Source: Thioalkalivibrio nitratireducens DSM 14787
GTDB taxonomy: Bacteria; Pseudomonadota; Gammaproteobacteria; Ectothiorhodospirales; Ectothiorhodospiraceae
DNA: 64,000 nt
Assembly: GCF_000321415.2 (NCBI RefSeq)
Contig: NC_019902.2
Span: 2,976,001-3,040,000 of the forward strand
Reading direction: 5' to 3'
Shown here: piece after piece, positions 48,808-57,877 of the stretch
How positions within the stretch are numbered: the stretch's first letter is position 1
Layout: each line of letters begins with the position of its first letter
Made by a program: the position numbers and the translations under genes
The notes under the pieces: generated by a model
What the model saw: the letters and a program-made list of their open reading frames with translations, nothing else
The model's database searches: none
What the model was told of the DNA's origin: nothing

Positions 48808-49950
48808 ATGCACAAGATTCCCCCACTGCTTGGTTCCACCCTCGCCACCGCCCTGCTCTGGGGCACTACTGCGTCGGCGATGGAGCTGATCCAGGAGATC
48901 GGCACCGAGTACGAGCGCCTGCGGCTGGTGCAGGTTGTCGACGGGCTCGCCCATCCCTGGGCGGTGGCCTTCCTTCCCGACGGACGCAAGCTGATCACCG
49001 AGCGCGCCCGCGGCCTGTACCTGGTGGAAAATGGCGCCAAGACACGGGTGGAGGGAGTTCCCGACTTCCACGCGCAAAACCAGGGAGGGCTGCTCGACGT
49101 CGTCGTGCACCCACACTACGAGGACAACGGCTGGATCTACCTGACCTATTCCCGGGGTGACCGCAATGCCACGGTTCCGGCGCTGGCGCGCGCCCGACTC
49201 GACGGCAACCGGCTGGTCGACGTCGAGGAACTGTTCGAGTCCAACGAACCGACCCGCCCCGGCCGCCACTACGGTTCGCGGGTCGTGTTCCTCGACGACG
49301 ACACGCTGCTGATGAGCATCGGCGACCGCGGGGCCGAACCGCCGCGCGCGCAGGATTCCCTCGACCACTCCGGCAGCGTGGTACGCCTGAACGATGACGG
49401 CTCGGTACCGGCGGACAACCCCTTCGTCGGCAAGGAAGGCTACGCCCCGGAGCTCTACACGTACGGCAACCGGAATATCCAGGGCATCGTCCAGCACCCT
49501 GCCACCGGCGACATCTGGGCGACCGAGCACGGCCCGCGGGGCGGCGACGAGCTCAACCTGATCGAACCCGGCAACAACTACGGCTGGCCCACCGCGACGC
49601 TGGGCCGAGACTACCGCACCGAGGGCCCATTCCCGGATGCAGAGACCCGACACAGAGACGGCATGGTCGACCCGGTGTTCGAGTTCCTCCCGACCCTGGC
49701 GCCCTCGGGACTTGCGGTCGTCAGTGGCGAACGCTTCCCCCGTTGGGAGGGCAACCTGCTGGCCGGCGGCCTGCGCGCCCAGCGCATCCTGCGCCTGGTG
49801 ATCGAGAACCGGACCGTCGTCCACGCCGAGGAGCTTCTGCCGATGACGGTGGGACGCATCCGCGACGTGCGGCAGGGGCCGGACGGCTACATCTACCTGC
49901 TCAACGATGCGCCGGACGCGGCGCTGTACCGCCTGGAGCCGTCGCGCTAG
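48808..49950 (+). CDS. PQQ-dependent soluble sugar dehydrogenase-like protein (GSDH)
   Basis: The 380-aa secreted protein has a signal peptide (LLGSTLATALLWGTTASAM) and the glucose/sorbosone dehydrogenase propeller: LAHPWAVAFLPDGRKLITER, LLDVVVHPHYEDNGWIYLTY, YTYGNRNIQGIVQHPATGDI, WATEHGPRGGDELNLIEPGN. This group (as E. coli YliI) oxidises aldoses in the periplasm using PQQ. The ATG at 48808 has GGAGG upstream. No PQQ synthesis gene is in view. Confidence 0.88.
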   Translation: MHKIPPLLGSTLATALLWGTTASAMELIQEIGTEYERLRLVQVVDGLAHPWAVAFLPDGRKLITERARGLYLVENGAKTRVEGVPDFHAQNQGGLLDVVVHPHYEDNGWIYLTYSRGDRNATVPALARARLDGNRLVDVEELFESNEPTRPGRHYGSRVVFLDDDTLLMSIGDRGAEPPRAQDSLDHSGSVVRLNDDGSVPADNPFVGKEGYAPELYTYGNRNIQGIVQHPATGDIWATEHGPRGGDELNLIEPGNNYGWPTATLGRDYRTEGPFPDAETRHRDGMVDPVFEFLPTLAPSGLAVVSGERFPRWEGNLLAGGLRAQRILRLVIENRTVVHAEELLPMTVGRIRDVRQGPDGYIYLLNDAPDAALYRLEPSR

Positions 49951-50302
49951 CGGATCCTGCTAGCGTCTGGGCTACCGAACAGCGCCCGGAGGGCCGCGAA
50001 ACGGCAGGGAACCCCCACCACGGGGCCGGGTTCTGTCGTTCGTCCCGGGGCGCAACCGGCGGGATCAAGCGGCAGAGGGTCGGGTACTGGCCGTACCGCG
50101 ATGCCCGGCTCGCGCCCCGGCGCCCAAGGAGCCCGAATCCTGACGCGATCCGGGGCCCGAATCCCGCGGCCTGCGTTGTGCGTGGGCCGTCTATGCCCGG
50201 GATGATGCGCGCGGAAACGTCACCACGGCGGGGGAGAAGAACGGGCAACCAGCAGGTGGAGCAGCGTTGTTGCGCCTCTCGCAGCATCTGTGCCGCCGGC
50301 AT
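49951..50302. other. gap upstream of dnaE2; no gene recognised
   Basis: Frames in this stretch on both strands have no recognisable domain. imuA and imuB, the usual partners of dnaE2, are not here. Confidence 0.5.
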
Positions 50303-50354
50303 GGCAGGGTCGCGTATATACTGTTTATATGAACAGTATATACGCGACCCTGCC
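50303..50354. promoter_or_regulatory. LexA-type SOS box within a 23-bp perfect inverted repeat
   Basis: TACTGTTTATATGAACAGTA (50319-50338) fits the LexA consensus TACTGT-(AT-rich)-ACAGTA. The dyad extends to 23-bp perfect arms (50303-50325 and 50332-50354) with a 6-nt centre, TATATG, that contains the start codon of dnaE2. LexA bound here would cover the gene's start. Confidence 0.85.
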
Positions 50355-53300
50355 CGACTCCCTGCCCGGCTATGCCGAGCTGACCTGCTGCAGCAACTTC
50401 AGCTTCCTGCGCGGTGCGTCGCATCCGGAGGAGCTGGTACGGCAGGCGGCAGCGCTGGGATACCGCGCCCTGGCGCTCACCGACGAGTGCTCGCTGGCCG
50501 GAGTCGTGCGTGCGCACCAGGCGGCGGTGGAGACCGGCCTGCACCTGATCGTGGGAACCGATCTGCGGCTGTTGGAGGGCCCGCGGCTGACGCTGCTGGC
50601 GCGATCGCTGGCCGGGTACAGGACGCTGTGCCGGGTGATCACCCACGCGCGCCGTGCAGAGCGCAAGGGACAGTACCGGATCGGGGCAGAGGATCTGCTG
50701 CGATCCGAGTGGGCCGGACTGCCGGGTTGCGAAGTCCTGTGGCGTATTGAAGCGGGTACCGGAAGAACGTGCAGACCGCCGGAAGCTTCATCCCGCGCCT
50801 CCGGGGTTGCGGACCGGGGAGATCTCCCTGGACACGCCCTTTCCCCCATCCCGCGGCCCCCCGCAAGCGGTGGAGGGAGTCGCTGCGGGATGGATGAAGG
50901 CGATGCAGCGAACCCAGGGCCGGGGCCCGATCCTGGATCGCCACGCTGCGCTCGCGATGACAGAGAGCAATACCGGCGCGTACTCGATGACGGGGGGCCC
51001 GCCCCGCGCGCGTCCCGTGGCACGAACGCTGACCAAGTGCAGCTGGCGATCCCTGATGATCCATTGTCGGACACGGCAGCGGCTCTCTTGCGCAACGATC
51101 GCGATTGGATCGGGTGGCTCTGCCGGGTAGTGCCGGCGGAACGGCTGCACCTGGCGATCACGCTGGTGCGTAGCCCCGACGACGCAGCGCTACGGCAACA
51201 CGCAGCGCGGCTCGGCACGGCCACCGGGATCCCGGTGCTCGCCTGCGGAGACGTGCTGATGCACCTGCGCGGACGCCGCGCGCTGCAGGATGTGCTGACC
51301 GCGCTGCGCCTGAAACTGCCGGTGGCGGAGGCCGCGCCGGCGCTGTTCCCGAACGGCGAGCGCTGCCTGCGCCCCCGTGACGAACTGGCCCGGATCTACC
51401 CCGCCGCCTGGCTCGCCGAAACCCTGCGCGTTGCGGACCGCTGCCGGTTCCGCATGGACCAAGTGCGGTACGAATATCCGACCGATACGATCCCGACCGG
51501 CGCGCGGCCCGGACCCTGGCTGCGCCGGCTGGTCGAACAGGGCTGCCGGGAACGCTGGCCCGAAGGCACGCCGGAGAACGTTCACGCGCAGATCGAGCAT
51601 GAACTCGCGGTAATCGCCGATCTGGCCTACGAGCCCTATTTCCTGACGGTGCACGACATCGTCCGCTACGCCCGCGGACGCGGCATCCTGTGCCAGGGTC
51701 GCGGCTCAGCCGCGAACTCGGCGGTCTGCTACGCGCTCGGCATCACCGCGGTGGATCCAGCGCGTTCCAGCATGCTGTTCGAGCGCTTTATCTCGCGCGA
51801 GCGCAACGAACCGCCGGACATCGATGTCGATTTCGAGCACGAGCGGCGCGAGGAGGTGATCCAGTACATCTACCACCGCTACGGGCGTGAGCGCGCGGCG
51901 CTGACCGCGACGGTGATCCGCTACCGCCGCCGCAGCGCAATGCGCGACGTCGGCCGAGCATTGGGTATCAGCCGCGCGCGCATCGACGCACTGACCGCAA
52001 ACCTGGCCTGGTGGGACGCGGGCATTCCGCGCGAGCGCTTGCAGGAAGTCGGGCTGGATCCGGACGGGCCACTCGCCCGACAGTGGCAGGTGCTGGCACA
52101 GACGCTGACCGGTTTTCCCCGACACCTGTCACAGCACACCGGCGGCTTCGTGATCGCCGCCGGTCGCCTGGACGACCTGGTGCCGATCGAGAACGCCGCG
52201 ATGGTCGAGCGCACCGTGATCCAGTGGGACAAGGACGACCTCGATGCATTGGGCCTGCTGAAGATCGACATCCTTGCGCTGGGCATGCTCTCCTGCCTGC
52301 GCCGCTGCCTGAAGCTGCTGGCGCGGCACCGTGGTTGCCACTGGGGTCTGGCCGACGTGCCGGCCGAGGATCCCGCGGTCTACGCGATGCTGCAGCGTGC
52401 GGACACCGTCGGCGTGTTCCAGATCGAGTCGCGCGCGCAGATGAGCATGCTGCCACGCCTGAAGCCCGAAACCTTCTACGACCTGGTGATCGAGATCGCG
52501 ATCGTCCGGCCCGGGCCGATCCAGGGCCAGATGGTGCACCCCTACCTGCGTCGGCGGCAGAAACGCGAACCGGTGACCTACCCGGGCCCGGAAGTGCAGC
52601 GCGTGCTGGAGCGCACGCTGGGGGTGCCGATCTTCCAGGAGCAGGCCATCGAGCTGGCGATGGTCGCGGCCGGCTTCAGCGCCGGCGAGGCCGACGGTCT
52701 GCGCCGCGCGATCGGCGCATGGCGCCGCACCGGCAACCTCGCGAAATACCGGGAGCGACTGGTCGACGGCATGCGCCGGCGCGGCTACCCGGAGTCGTTC
52801 GCGGAGCAGATCTACCGGCAGATCCTCGGCTTCGGGGAATACGGTTTTCCCGAATCGCATTCGGCGAGCTTTGCACTGATCAGTTACGTGTCGGCCTGGT
52901 TCAAGTGCCGGGAGCCGGCGATCTTCGCCTACGCCCTGCTGAACAGTCAGCCGATGGGCTTCTACGCCCCGGCGCAGATCGTCGCCGACGCACGCCGGCA
53001 CGGGGTCGAGGTAAGGCCGGTGGACGTGACCGCGAGTGCGGAGGGCTGCAGCGTCGAGATCGCCTCTGGGGAAATGCCGGACCGAGGGCCTTGTCATTGC
53101 GAACACAGCGCAGCAATCCAGAAGGGGGAAGGGACCTCAATCCTTCATGGATCGCCGTGTCGCTCCGCTCCTCACGATGACGGATTGAATCAGCGTTTCC
53201 CGTGCAGTACCGGCAGCAGCGCCGGGGCTGGTGCCGGGAACGGCGGCGACCGCCGGGATCGTGACGACCTGGCGCTGCGCCTGGGGCTGTCGATGGTGCA

Positions 53301-53979
53301 CGGGCTTCGCGCCGGCAGTGCGAAGCGGATCGTGGCAGCACGTGGCGTACGGCCATTCCGGGATGTCGCCGACCTGGTCGCCCGCGCGCGTCTGAATCGC
53401 GGCCAGGCCACGCGACTGGCGCAGGCTGGTGCCCTCGCCCGGCTGGCCGGCAACCGGCACCGCGCACGCTGGGTTGCCCAGGCGGTCGAGGCGTCATTAC
53501 CACTGTTCCCCGAAGCCGGCGTCCCGGGACGCGCCGCGGTTCCGATACTGCCTGCACCGACAGTCGCGGAGGATCTGCTGCAGGACTATGCCGGAACCGG
53601 GCTGACGCTGGGGCCGCACCCGTTGGCGCTGCTGCGCGGGCATCCCGGGCTGGCTGGCATTCCCACCGCGGATACGCTGATTGCCGGGGGCCCGCGCACC
53701 CGCGCACGCTACACGGGCCTCGTGATCACCCGGCAGCGGCCGGGTTCGGCGAAAGGCACCGTGTTCCTGACCCTGGAGGACGAGACGGGCACGGTGAACG
53801 TGATCGTCTGGTCAGCGCTGGTGGAACGGGCACGCGCAGCGGTGATCCATGCGCGATTGCTGGAGGTGACCGGTGTTCTCCAACAGGAGGACGGCGTGAC
53901 GCATCTGGTCGCGAAGCGGCTGCGGGACCGCAGCGCCTGGCTGGGCGCGTTGGCCGTGCATTCGCGGGACTTCGGATGA
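50329..53979 (+). CDS. dnaE2: error-prone DNA polymerase DnaE2 (ImuC), with in-frame repeat insertions
   Basis: The 1216-aa protein has a PHP domain (NFSFLRGASHPEELVRQAAA), the C-family polymerase core (GILCQGRGSAANSAVCYALG, NEPPDIDVDFEHERREEVIQ with the catalytic Asps, YGFPESHSASFALISYVSAW) and an OB fold (ARYTGLVITRQRPGSAKGTV). It copies damaged DNA in SOS mutagenesis, normally with ImuA/ImuB, which are absent nearby. Two stretches break the family pattern: about residues 145-245 and 910-965, both low-complexity and repeat-derived. Start at 50329 lies in the LexA dyad; the frame upstream to 50290 is non-conserved. Confidence 0.9.
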   Translation: MNSIYATLPDSLPGYAELTCCSNFSFLRGASHPEELVRQAAALGYRALALTDECSLAGVVRAHQAAVETGLHLIVGTDLRLLEGPRLTLLARSLAGYRTLCRVITHARRAERKGQYRIGAEDLLRSEWAGLPGCEVLWRIEAGTGRTCRPPEASSRASGVADRGDLPGHALSPIPRPPASGGGSRCGMDEGDAANPGPGPDPGSPRCARDDREQYRRVLDDGGPAPRASRGTNADQVQLAIPDDPLSDTAAALLRNDRDWIGWLCRVVPAERLHLAITLVRSPDDAALRQHAARLGTATGIPVLACGDVLMHLRGRRALQDVLTALRLKLPVAEAAPALFPNGERCLRPRDELARIYPAAWLAETLRVADRCRFRMDQVRYEYPTDTIPTGARPGPWLRRLVEQGCRERWPEGTPENVHAQIEHELAVIADLAYEPYFLTVHDIVRYARGRGILCQGRGSAANSAVCYALGITAVDPARSSMLFERFISRERNEPPDIDVDFEHERREEVIQYIYHRYGRERAALTATVIRYRRRSAMRDVGRALGISRARIDALTANLAWWDAGIPRERLQEVGLDPDGPLARQWQVLAQTLTGFPRHLSQHTGGFVIAAGRLDDLVPIENAAMVERTVIQWDKDDLDALGLLKIDILALGMLSCLRRCLKLLARHRGCHWGLADVPAEDPAVYAMLQRADTVGVFQIESRAQMSMLPRLKPETFYDLVIEIAIVRPGPIQGQMVHPYLRRRQKREPVTYPGPEVQRVLERTLGVPIFQEQAIELAMVAAGFSAGEADGLRRAIGAWRRTGNLAKYRERLVDGMRRRGYPESFAEQIYRQILGFGEYGFPESHSASFALISYVSAWFKCREPAIFAYALLNSQPMGFYAPAQIVADARRHGVEVRPVDVTASAEGCSVEIASGEMPDRGPCHCEHSAAIQKGEGTSILHGSPCRSAPHDDGLNQRFPCSTGSSAGAGAGNGGDRRDRDDLALRLGLSMVHGLRAGSAKRIVAARGVRPFRDVADLVARARLNRGQATRLAQAGALARLAGNRHRARWVAQAVEASLPLFPEAGVPGRAAVPILPAPTVAEDLLQDYAGTGLTLGPHPLALLRGHPGLAGIPTADTLIAGGPRTRARYTGLVITRQRPGSAKGTVFLTLEDETGTVNVIVWSALVERARAAVIHARLLEVTGVLQQEDGVTHLVAKRLRDRSAWLGALAVHSRDFG
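50755..51060. repeat. inserted repeat-like segment inside dnaE2 (first)
   Basis: About 300 bp coding for RTCRPPEASSRASGVADRGD and further Gly/Pro/Arg-rich sequence, without DnaE2 similarity. It includes GGATCGCCACGCTGCGCTCG-CGATGAC (about 50935-50961), one arm of the repeat found complete at 53093. Confidence 0.6.
53093..53181. repeat. palindromic repeat element inserted in frame in dnaE2 (second)
   Basis: GTCATTGCGAACACAGCGCA-GCAATCC (53093-53119) is an imperfect inverted match to GGATCGCCGTGTCGCTCCGC-TCCTCACGATGAC (53149-53181). The frame stays open (HCEHSAAIQKGEG...PCRSAPHDDG). One-arm copies lie near 50935 and at 20783-20805. Confidence 0.75.
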
Positions 53980-54110
53980 CGAGCCGGGCAGACCGGGAGT
54001 GACCTGCGTGCCGTCACAACCTGCAGGCACGGCGGCGTTGCATTTGTGCCGGAAAACCACGCGACCGGGTCCTGGCCCGGACAACCCGGACGAATGCCCG
54101 GACCCGAAAC

Positions 54111-54150
54111 GCGAGCGCCCCGCGCGGTAATGGCCGCGCGGGGCGCTCGC
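54111..54150. terminator. long hairpin, bidirectional terminator candidate
   Basis: Perfect 17-bp stem GCGAGCGCCCCGCGCGG / CCGCGCGGGGCGCTCGC with loop TAATGG. It lies between the convergent dnaE2 and dsrE2 genes. A T-run is weak on both sides. Confidence 0.6.
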
Positions 54151-54163
54151 GTTCAAGCCATAC

Positions 54164-54634
54164 TCAGATGAACAGGCAGATATCGGCTTCGCCAGCGAAC
54201 TCGAAGAACGCGGCGGCCCCGGCATACTCGACGCCGTCGATGAACTCGCCGGTGTCCATCTCGAACAGATCCACGGTCATCTGGCAGGCGATCATGCGGA
54301 CTTCCGCCTCCATGCACAGCTCACGCAGATCCTCCAGGCTTGCAACACCCTTGGCCTTCATCTTCTGCTTCATCATCACGGTCATCATGCGCTGCATGCC
54401 CGGAAGTGTCTGCAGCAGAACCGGCACGGGCATCGGCATCGGCATGCCGGGATTACCGAGCGAGCTGACCTGCAGGTCCATCTTCTTCTTCAGGAGCTGC
54501 AGCCCGTAGAACGTGAAGAACACTTCAACCTCGTACCCGAGCGCTGCCGCGGTGGACGCCAGGATGAACGGGGGATACCCCCAGTCCAGGCTGCCCTTGG
54601 TCGCGATAATGGCCAGTTTCTTGCTGTCACTCAT
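54164..54634 (-). CDS. DsrE2-like sulfur-carrier protein
   Basis: The 156-aa product reads KKLAIIATKGSLDWGYPPFI, LGYEVEVFFTFYGLQLLKKK, GMQRMMTVMMKQKMKAKGVA, LCMEAEVRMIACQMTVDLFE and GEFIDGVEYAGAAAFFEFAG. This is the DsrE2 subgroup, whose conserved cysteine (here in MIACQM) takes part in persulfide transfer with TusA and rhodanese in sulfur oxidisers. A Met/Pro-rich loop (NPGMPMPMPVPVLL) is marked. I start at 54634 with GGGGA upstream. It is the last gene of the sulfur-globule cluster; tusA is not adjacent. Confidence 0.85.
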   Translation of the reverse strand: MSDSKKLAIIATKGSLDWGYPPFILASTAAALGYEVEVFFTFYGLQLLKKKMDLQVSSLGNPGMPMPMPVPVLLQTLPGMQRMMTVMMKQKMKAKGVASLEDLRELCMEAEVRMIACQMTVDLFEMDTGEFIDGVEYAGAAAFFEFAGEADICLFI

Positions 54635-54852
54635 GTCGAATATCCCCAAACTTGGTCGATGTACGGCGTGGCGCCCGGAACGAGAACCGCCACGGAACTC
54701 CCGAAGAAACCAGCCGGCCCGCCACGGCCCCGGGCTGGACCGGACCCGCCCGGCCCTGCTCTCGTCGCGCCACCGGCAAAGCCGAGGCGGGCCGCCTACC
54801 TGACGTGCTCAAACGCGGGCCCGGCATCTGCGACAACGGGGGCATTCCCTGC

Positions 54853-55014
54853 TCAGACGCCCTTGCCGTACGGCGTCTCCAGTTCACGATCGCGCCGCCA
54901 GTCGCGGACCATCGCACAACCTGCACAAACTCCAAGGGCCGCGAGGCTGGCCCATACTGAAACGGGAACCAGAACCATCGCCAGAACAAACATGATCCAT
55001 GCCAGAATTGTCAT
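54853..55014 (-). CDS. small membrane protein, 53 aa
   Basis: From the ATG at 55014, with GGAG seven bases upstream, the frame encodes one or two hydrophobic stretches (ILAWIMFVLAMVLVPVSVWA, SLAALGVCAGCAMV with a CAGC cysteine pair) and a charged end RDWRRDRELETPYGKGV. No family is recognised. It lies 98 bp downstream of the dynamin-like gene on the same strand. A longer frame to 55113 lacks a ribosome site. Confidence 0.55.
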   Translation of the reverse strand: MTILAWIMFVLAMVLVPVSVWASLAALGVCAGCAMVRDWRRDRELETPYGKGV

Positions 55015-55112
55015 CGTATCGCTCCTGTCCCCATTGCGCGGGCATTCTATAACCCTACATTCTGATCGCTTTTCATGCCCGCAGTCAATAGCCGCAAGGG
55101 CGAACGACGCCA

Positions 55113-56648
55113 TTATCCCGCCGCGTCCGTGCGCGCCGCATGGCCACCGACGCTCGATTCCGTGTTCCTGCGCTGCCCGGATGGTGCTGACGCATCTGCC
55201 GACTCTGCCGTGGACGCCGGATGCCCTTCATCCATGAACTGGTCGTTGAGGCGCTGCACGTAGGTCTCGGCCTGTTCGCGCAGCGCGTGCAGCTGCCGGA
55301 TCGCACCCCGCCCCAGTCCTGCAGGCGCCCTGAGGAAGATCGAGCGCCAGAAGGCAGTATTGCGGAAAAAGGCCGCGCGCCAGTTCCCAGACGCCGTTTC
55401 GTTGGGCAGGGTCCGCGCGACGCGCCGGGCGACCCAGCCACGATTGAAGAAATGGATGCCGAGGAGCAGGCCTGCGAGCAGCACCACCACCAAGGACGAA
55501 ATCACCGGGTGTTCCCGCATCCCCTGGGTCAGCGTGCCATCGAACCACGGGGCGAAACCACCGGTCAGCGACTGGCCGACCCAAACACCCGCCACCAGCA
55601 CCACACCCATCATCAGCGCATTCGCCTGCACGACGCGCCGGCGCCAGCGCCCCAGTGCCCGTGTCAGCGCCGGCAGGGCGTCCATCTCGATCGACTCGGC
55701 GATGGCCTGCATGGCCCCGACGATGCGGTAGGAACGCGAGGAACTGATCTCCGCGATCTTGTGGTGAATCTCCTCCCGGTCGCGGGCAGACTTGTACTCG
55801 TAACGCGCACGCACTTTCTCGTCGCCGATCTCGACCGCCGCGCTCGGGTTGTACAGGCAGTAGAAGCGACCGGTGGCGGTTCCCTGGCGCACCACGGCCC
55901 GCTGCCAGGCCGACACGACTTCCTCGAGGTTGTCCTCGCGCCAGGTCGTGTCGATCTGGTTCAGGATGAACACCAGCTTGGTGAAGTCATTGCGTGCCGC
56001 GACACGATTGACGAGGTGTTCGAGCGTGTCGCGCATCGCACCGGGTTCCGGATGCCGGGCGTCGAAGAACACCAGCACCAGATCCGACAGATCGATGATG
56101 TGGTCGGTCAGCTGCAGGATCGTCGCACGCTGTTCGTCGGCATCGAATCCCGGCGAGTCGATCAGAATGCGCCCCCGCAGGCGCTCGGATCGGACCGTTT
56201 TCATCGCCAGGAAATGGTCGACGGTGCGACCGCCGCCGTCACTGAGCCGTTCGATCTCGTCGCTGACCCGGTAGAACGGAAAGCGCGGATCGCCATCCAG
56301 CGCCAGCCCGGGAAGCTCCTGGACCTTGTCGCTGGTGCCGTAGCTGATCACGGTGAAACGGTCGTCGACCGCCTGGCTCCCGCTGCGCTGCACCGTGGTT
56401 CCGATATACTCGTTGACGAACGTCGACTTGCCGGCCGAGAAGGTGCCAAGCACCGCGATCATCGGCCACCAGGAAATGGTGAAGGCGTAAGACTCTTCCT
56501 CCGGGTCAAGTAGGCCCGCAGCGTATCCGACCCTGTCCAGCGCCTGAAACGGGGTCACAACGCCTTCCAGAGCCGGGTTCTCCTCCGACAGGCGCTTGCT
56601 GAGACGACTCAGTTGCTGGCTCACTCGGTTGCCGGGACGGTTGAACAT
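55113..56648 (-). CDS. dynamin-like GTPase with two membrane helices
   Basis: The 511-aa protein has GTPase motifs G1 GTFSAGKST (68-76), G3 DSPG (163-166) and G4 NQID (229-232), with the dynamin-type GFDADEQRATILQLTDHIID. It then has a helical stalk, two membrane segments (ANALMMGVVLVAGVWVGQSL; VISSLVVVLLAGLLLGIHFF, about 380-440) and a helical, charged tail. Bacterial dynamin-like proteins bend or fuse membranes. The start at 56648 has GGAG six bases upstream. It sits in the sulfur-globule cluster, 44 bp after the Met-heptad gene. Confidence 0.85.
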   Translation of the reverse strand: MFNRPGNRVSQQLSRLSKRLSEENPALEGVVTPFQALDRVGYAAGLLDPEEESYAFTISWWPMIAVLGTFSAGKSTFVNEYIGTTVQRSGSQAVDDRFTVISYGTSDKVQELPGLALDGDPRFPFYRVSDEIERLSDGGGRTVDHFLAMKTVRSERLRGRILIDSPGFDADEQRATILQLTDHIIDLSDLVLVFFDARHPEPGAMRDTLEHLVNRVAARNDFTKLVFILNQIDTTWREDNLEEVVSAWQRAVVRQGTATGRFYCLYNPSAAVEIGDEKVRARYEYKSARDREEIHHKIAEISSSRSYRIVGAMQAIAESIEMDALPALTRALGRWRRRVVQANALMMGVVLVAGVWVGQSLTGGFAPWFDGTLTQGMREHPVISSLVVVLLAGLLLGIHFFNRGWVARRVARTLPNETASGNWRAAFFRNTAFWRSIFLRAPAGLGRGAIRQLHALREQAETYVQRLNDQFMDEGHPASTAESADASAPSGQRRNTESSVGGHAARTDAAG

Positions 56649-56692
56649 GCAAACTCCGTGTCGTTGGTTGGAGAACCGCCCTGGCGGCAGCC

Positions 56693-57235
56693 TCAGTGTT
56701 GGGGAAAGAACGGGGCCGGCGAGCCCGGGAACGGGCCGGGATTGCCACTGAACGGGTTGAACGAATTCATCATGCCGAGCGGGCCCGACACGTTGCGGTT
56801 CAGACTCCACATGTCGCGCTGCATGTTCAGGGTCGACCCCGCCATGGTCTTCGTGTCCGAAGACATCGAACGGATATTGACGTTCATCGTGCCGATGTCC
56901 CGGGTCATCGAGGCGATGTTGCGGTTCATCGCGAGCATGTTTTCGTTCATGGAGACCATGTTCTCGTTGATGTACACCATGCGTTCGTCGATGTCGCCCA
57001 TCTTCGCCGCCATCACGGTCATTTCCCGCTCAATGGTCCGGGTCATCGCCGACATCTCGATCGCGAGACGGCTGACGTCCCGGGTCAGGCTTGTGATCAG
57101 CCAGAACCCGTACACCGCGAGCACCACGAACGCGACCAGCGAAGAATAGACGATCAACTGCAGTCGTCGGGAGCGTACGTCGTACTCGTCCGGATCCACG
57201 TGCCGGGCGTCGTTACGATAGTCGAATTCACTCAT
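56693..57235 (-). CDS. membrane-anchored Met-rich heptad-repeat protein
   Basis: The 180-aa protein has an acidic N-terminus (SEFDYRNDARHVDPDEYDVR), one membrane helix (LIVYSSLVAFVVLAVYGFWL) and about 75 residues of heptads with Met and Asn in fixed places: INENMVSMNENMLAMNRNIA, SMTRDIGTMNVNIRSMSSD. It ends Pro/Gly/Phe-rich (GNPGPFPGSPAPFFPQH). By charge the N-terminus is cytoplasmic and the coiled coil periplasmic. No known family. It is coupled in order with DUF302 and dynamin-like genes. Confidence 0.75.
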   Translation of the reverse strand: MSEFDYRNDARHVDPDEYDVRSRRLQLIVYSSLVAFVVLAVYGFWLITSLTRDVSRLAIEMSAMTRTIEREMTVMAAKMGDIDERMVYINENMVSMNENMLAMNRNIASMTRDIGTMNVNIRSMSSDTKTMAGSTLNMQRDMWSLNRNVSGPLGMMNSFNPFSGNPGPFPGSPAPFFPQH

Positions 57236-57289
57236 TACGTCAGTTCCAGCCAAAATGGAATGGGGGCTCAGCCATGCCGCCGGCCGGGT

Positions 57290-57877
57290 TCAAGCCTGAC
57301 CAGCCGCAGCGCGGTCCACGATCTCCCGCAGCGTCGACTGCAAACCCAGCGCGCGCTCCTGCAGCGCGATCGGCAAGGGTCTGCCACCATGAATCACCAG
57401 ATCCAGATTCGGCGTCATCAGCCAGAGGCCCCCGCGTTCATCCTCGTGCAAGATGATTCTGCAGGGAAGAAACGCCGCCATCGCCGTGGTATGGCGGATC
57501 AGGTCCGCAGCCAGCTGGGGGTCGCAGAACAGGTAAATCTTCAGAAACGGAAACTCCACGCCGGCCTGGTTTCGCACCTGCCGATCGACCGACAGCGCCC
57601 CCAGCGTATGGAGGTCCGCCGCCTCTGCGACCCGCCCAAGCGCGATCTCGACGTCCGCCACGGCGAGTCCGTCGGCGACCCGACGCTGGTAAACGAGCGC
57701 AGCCGTGGGATCACCCGTGGCCAGAATCGTTCGTGCAGCCCCGGAATAAACGGCGAGCGCAGCCTCATCGAGGCTGTGCGCCTTGTACACGTAGGGTTCG
57801 AGGACCAGGATCAGCCCCCCGATCGCCAGCAACGCCAGCAGCCCCACCAGGGCCAGGAGATTCCGCAACAACCGCAT
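57290..57877 (-). CDS. DUF302-domain membrane-anchored protein
   Basis: The 195-aa protein has an N-terminal anchor (LLALVGLLALLAIGGLILVL) and a DUF302 fold near the C-terminus (IRHTTAMAAFLPCRIILHED, ERGGLWLMTPNLDLVIHGG). DUF302 proteins are common in sulfur- and heme-rich bacteria, function unknown; a cysteine (FLPC) is kept. The middle region predicts helices. Confidence 0.8.
   Translation of the reverse strand: MRLLRNLLALVGLLALLAIGGLILVLEPYVYKAHSLDEAALAVYSGAARTILATGDPTAALVYQRRVADGLAVADVEIALGRVAEAADLHTLGALSVDRQVRNQAGVEFPFLKIYLFCDPQLAADLIRHTTAMAAFLPCRIILHEDERGGLWLMTPNLDLVIHGGRPLPIALQERALGLQSTLREIVDRAAAGQA

Noticed and set aside
50191-50646. A minus-strand gene divergent from dnaE2, starting in the same dyad
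   Set aside because: Its similarity to the start of DnaE2 (NSIYATLP) is only the mirror of the perfect inverted repeat; the rest has no domain.
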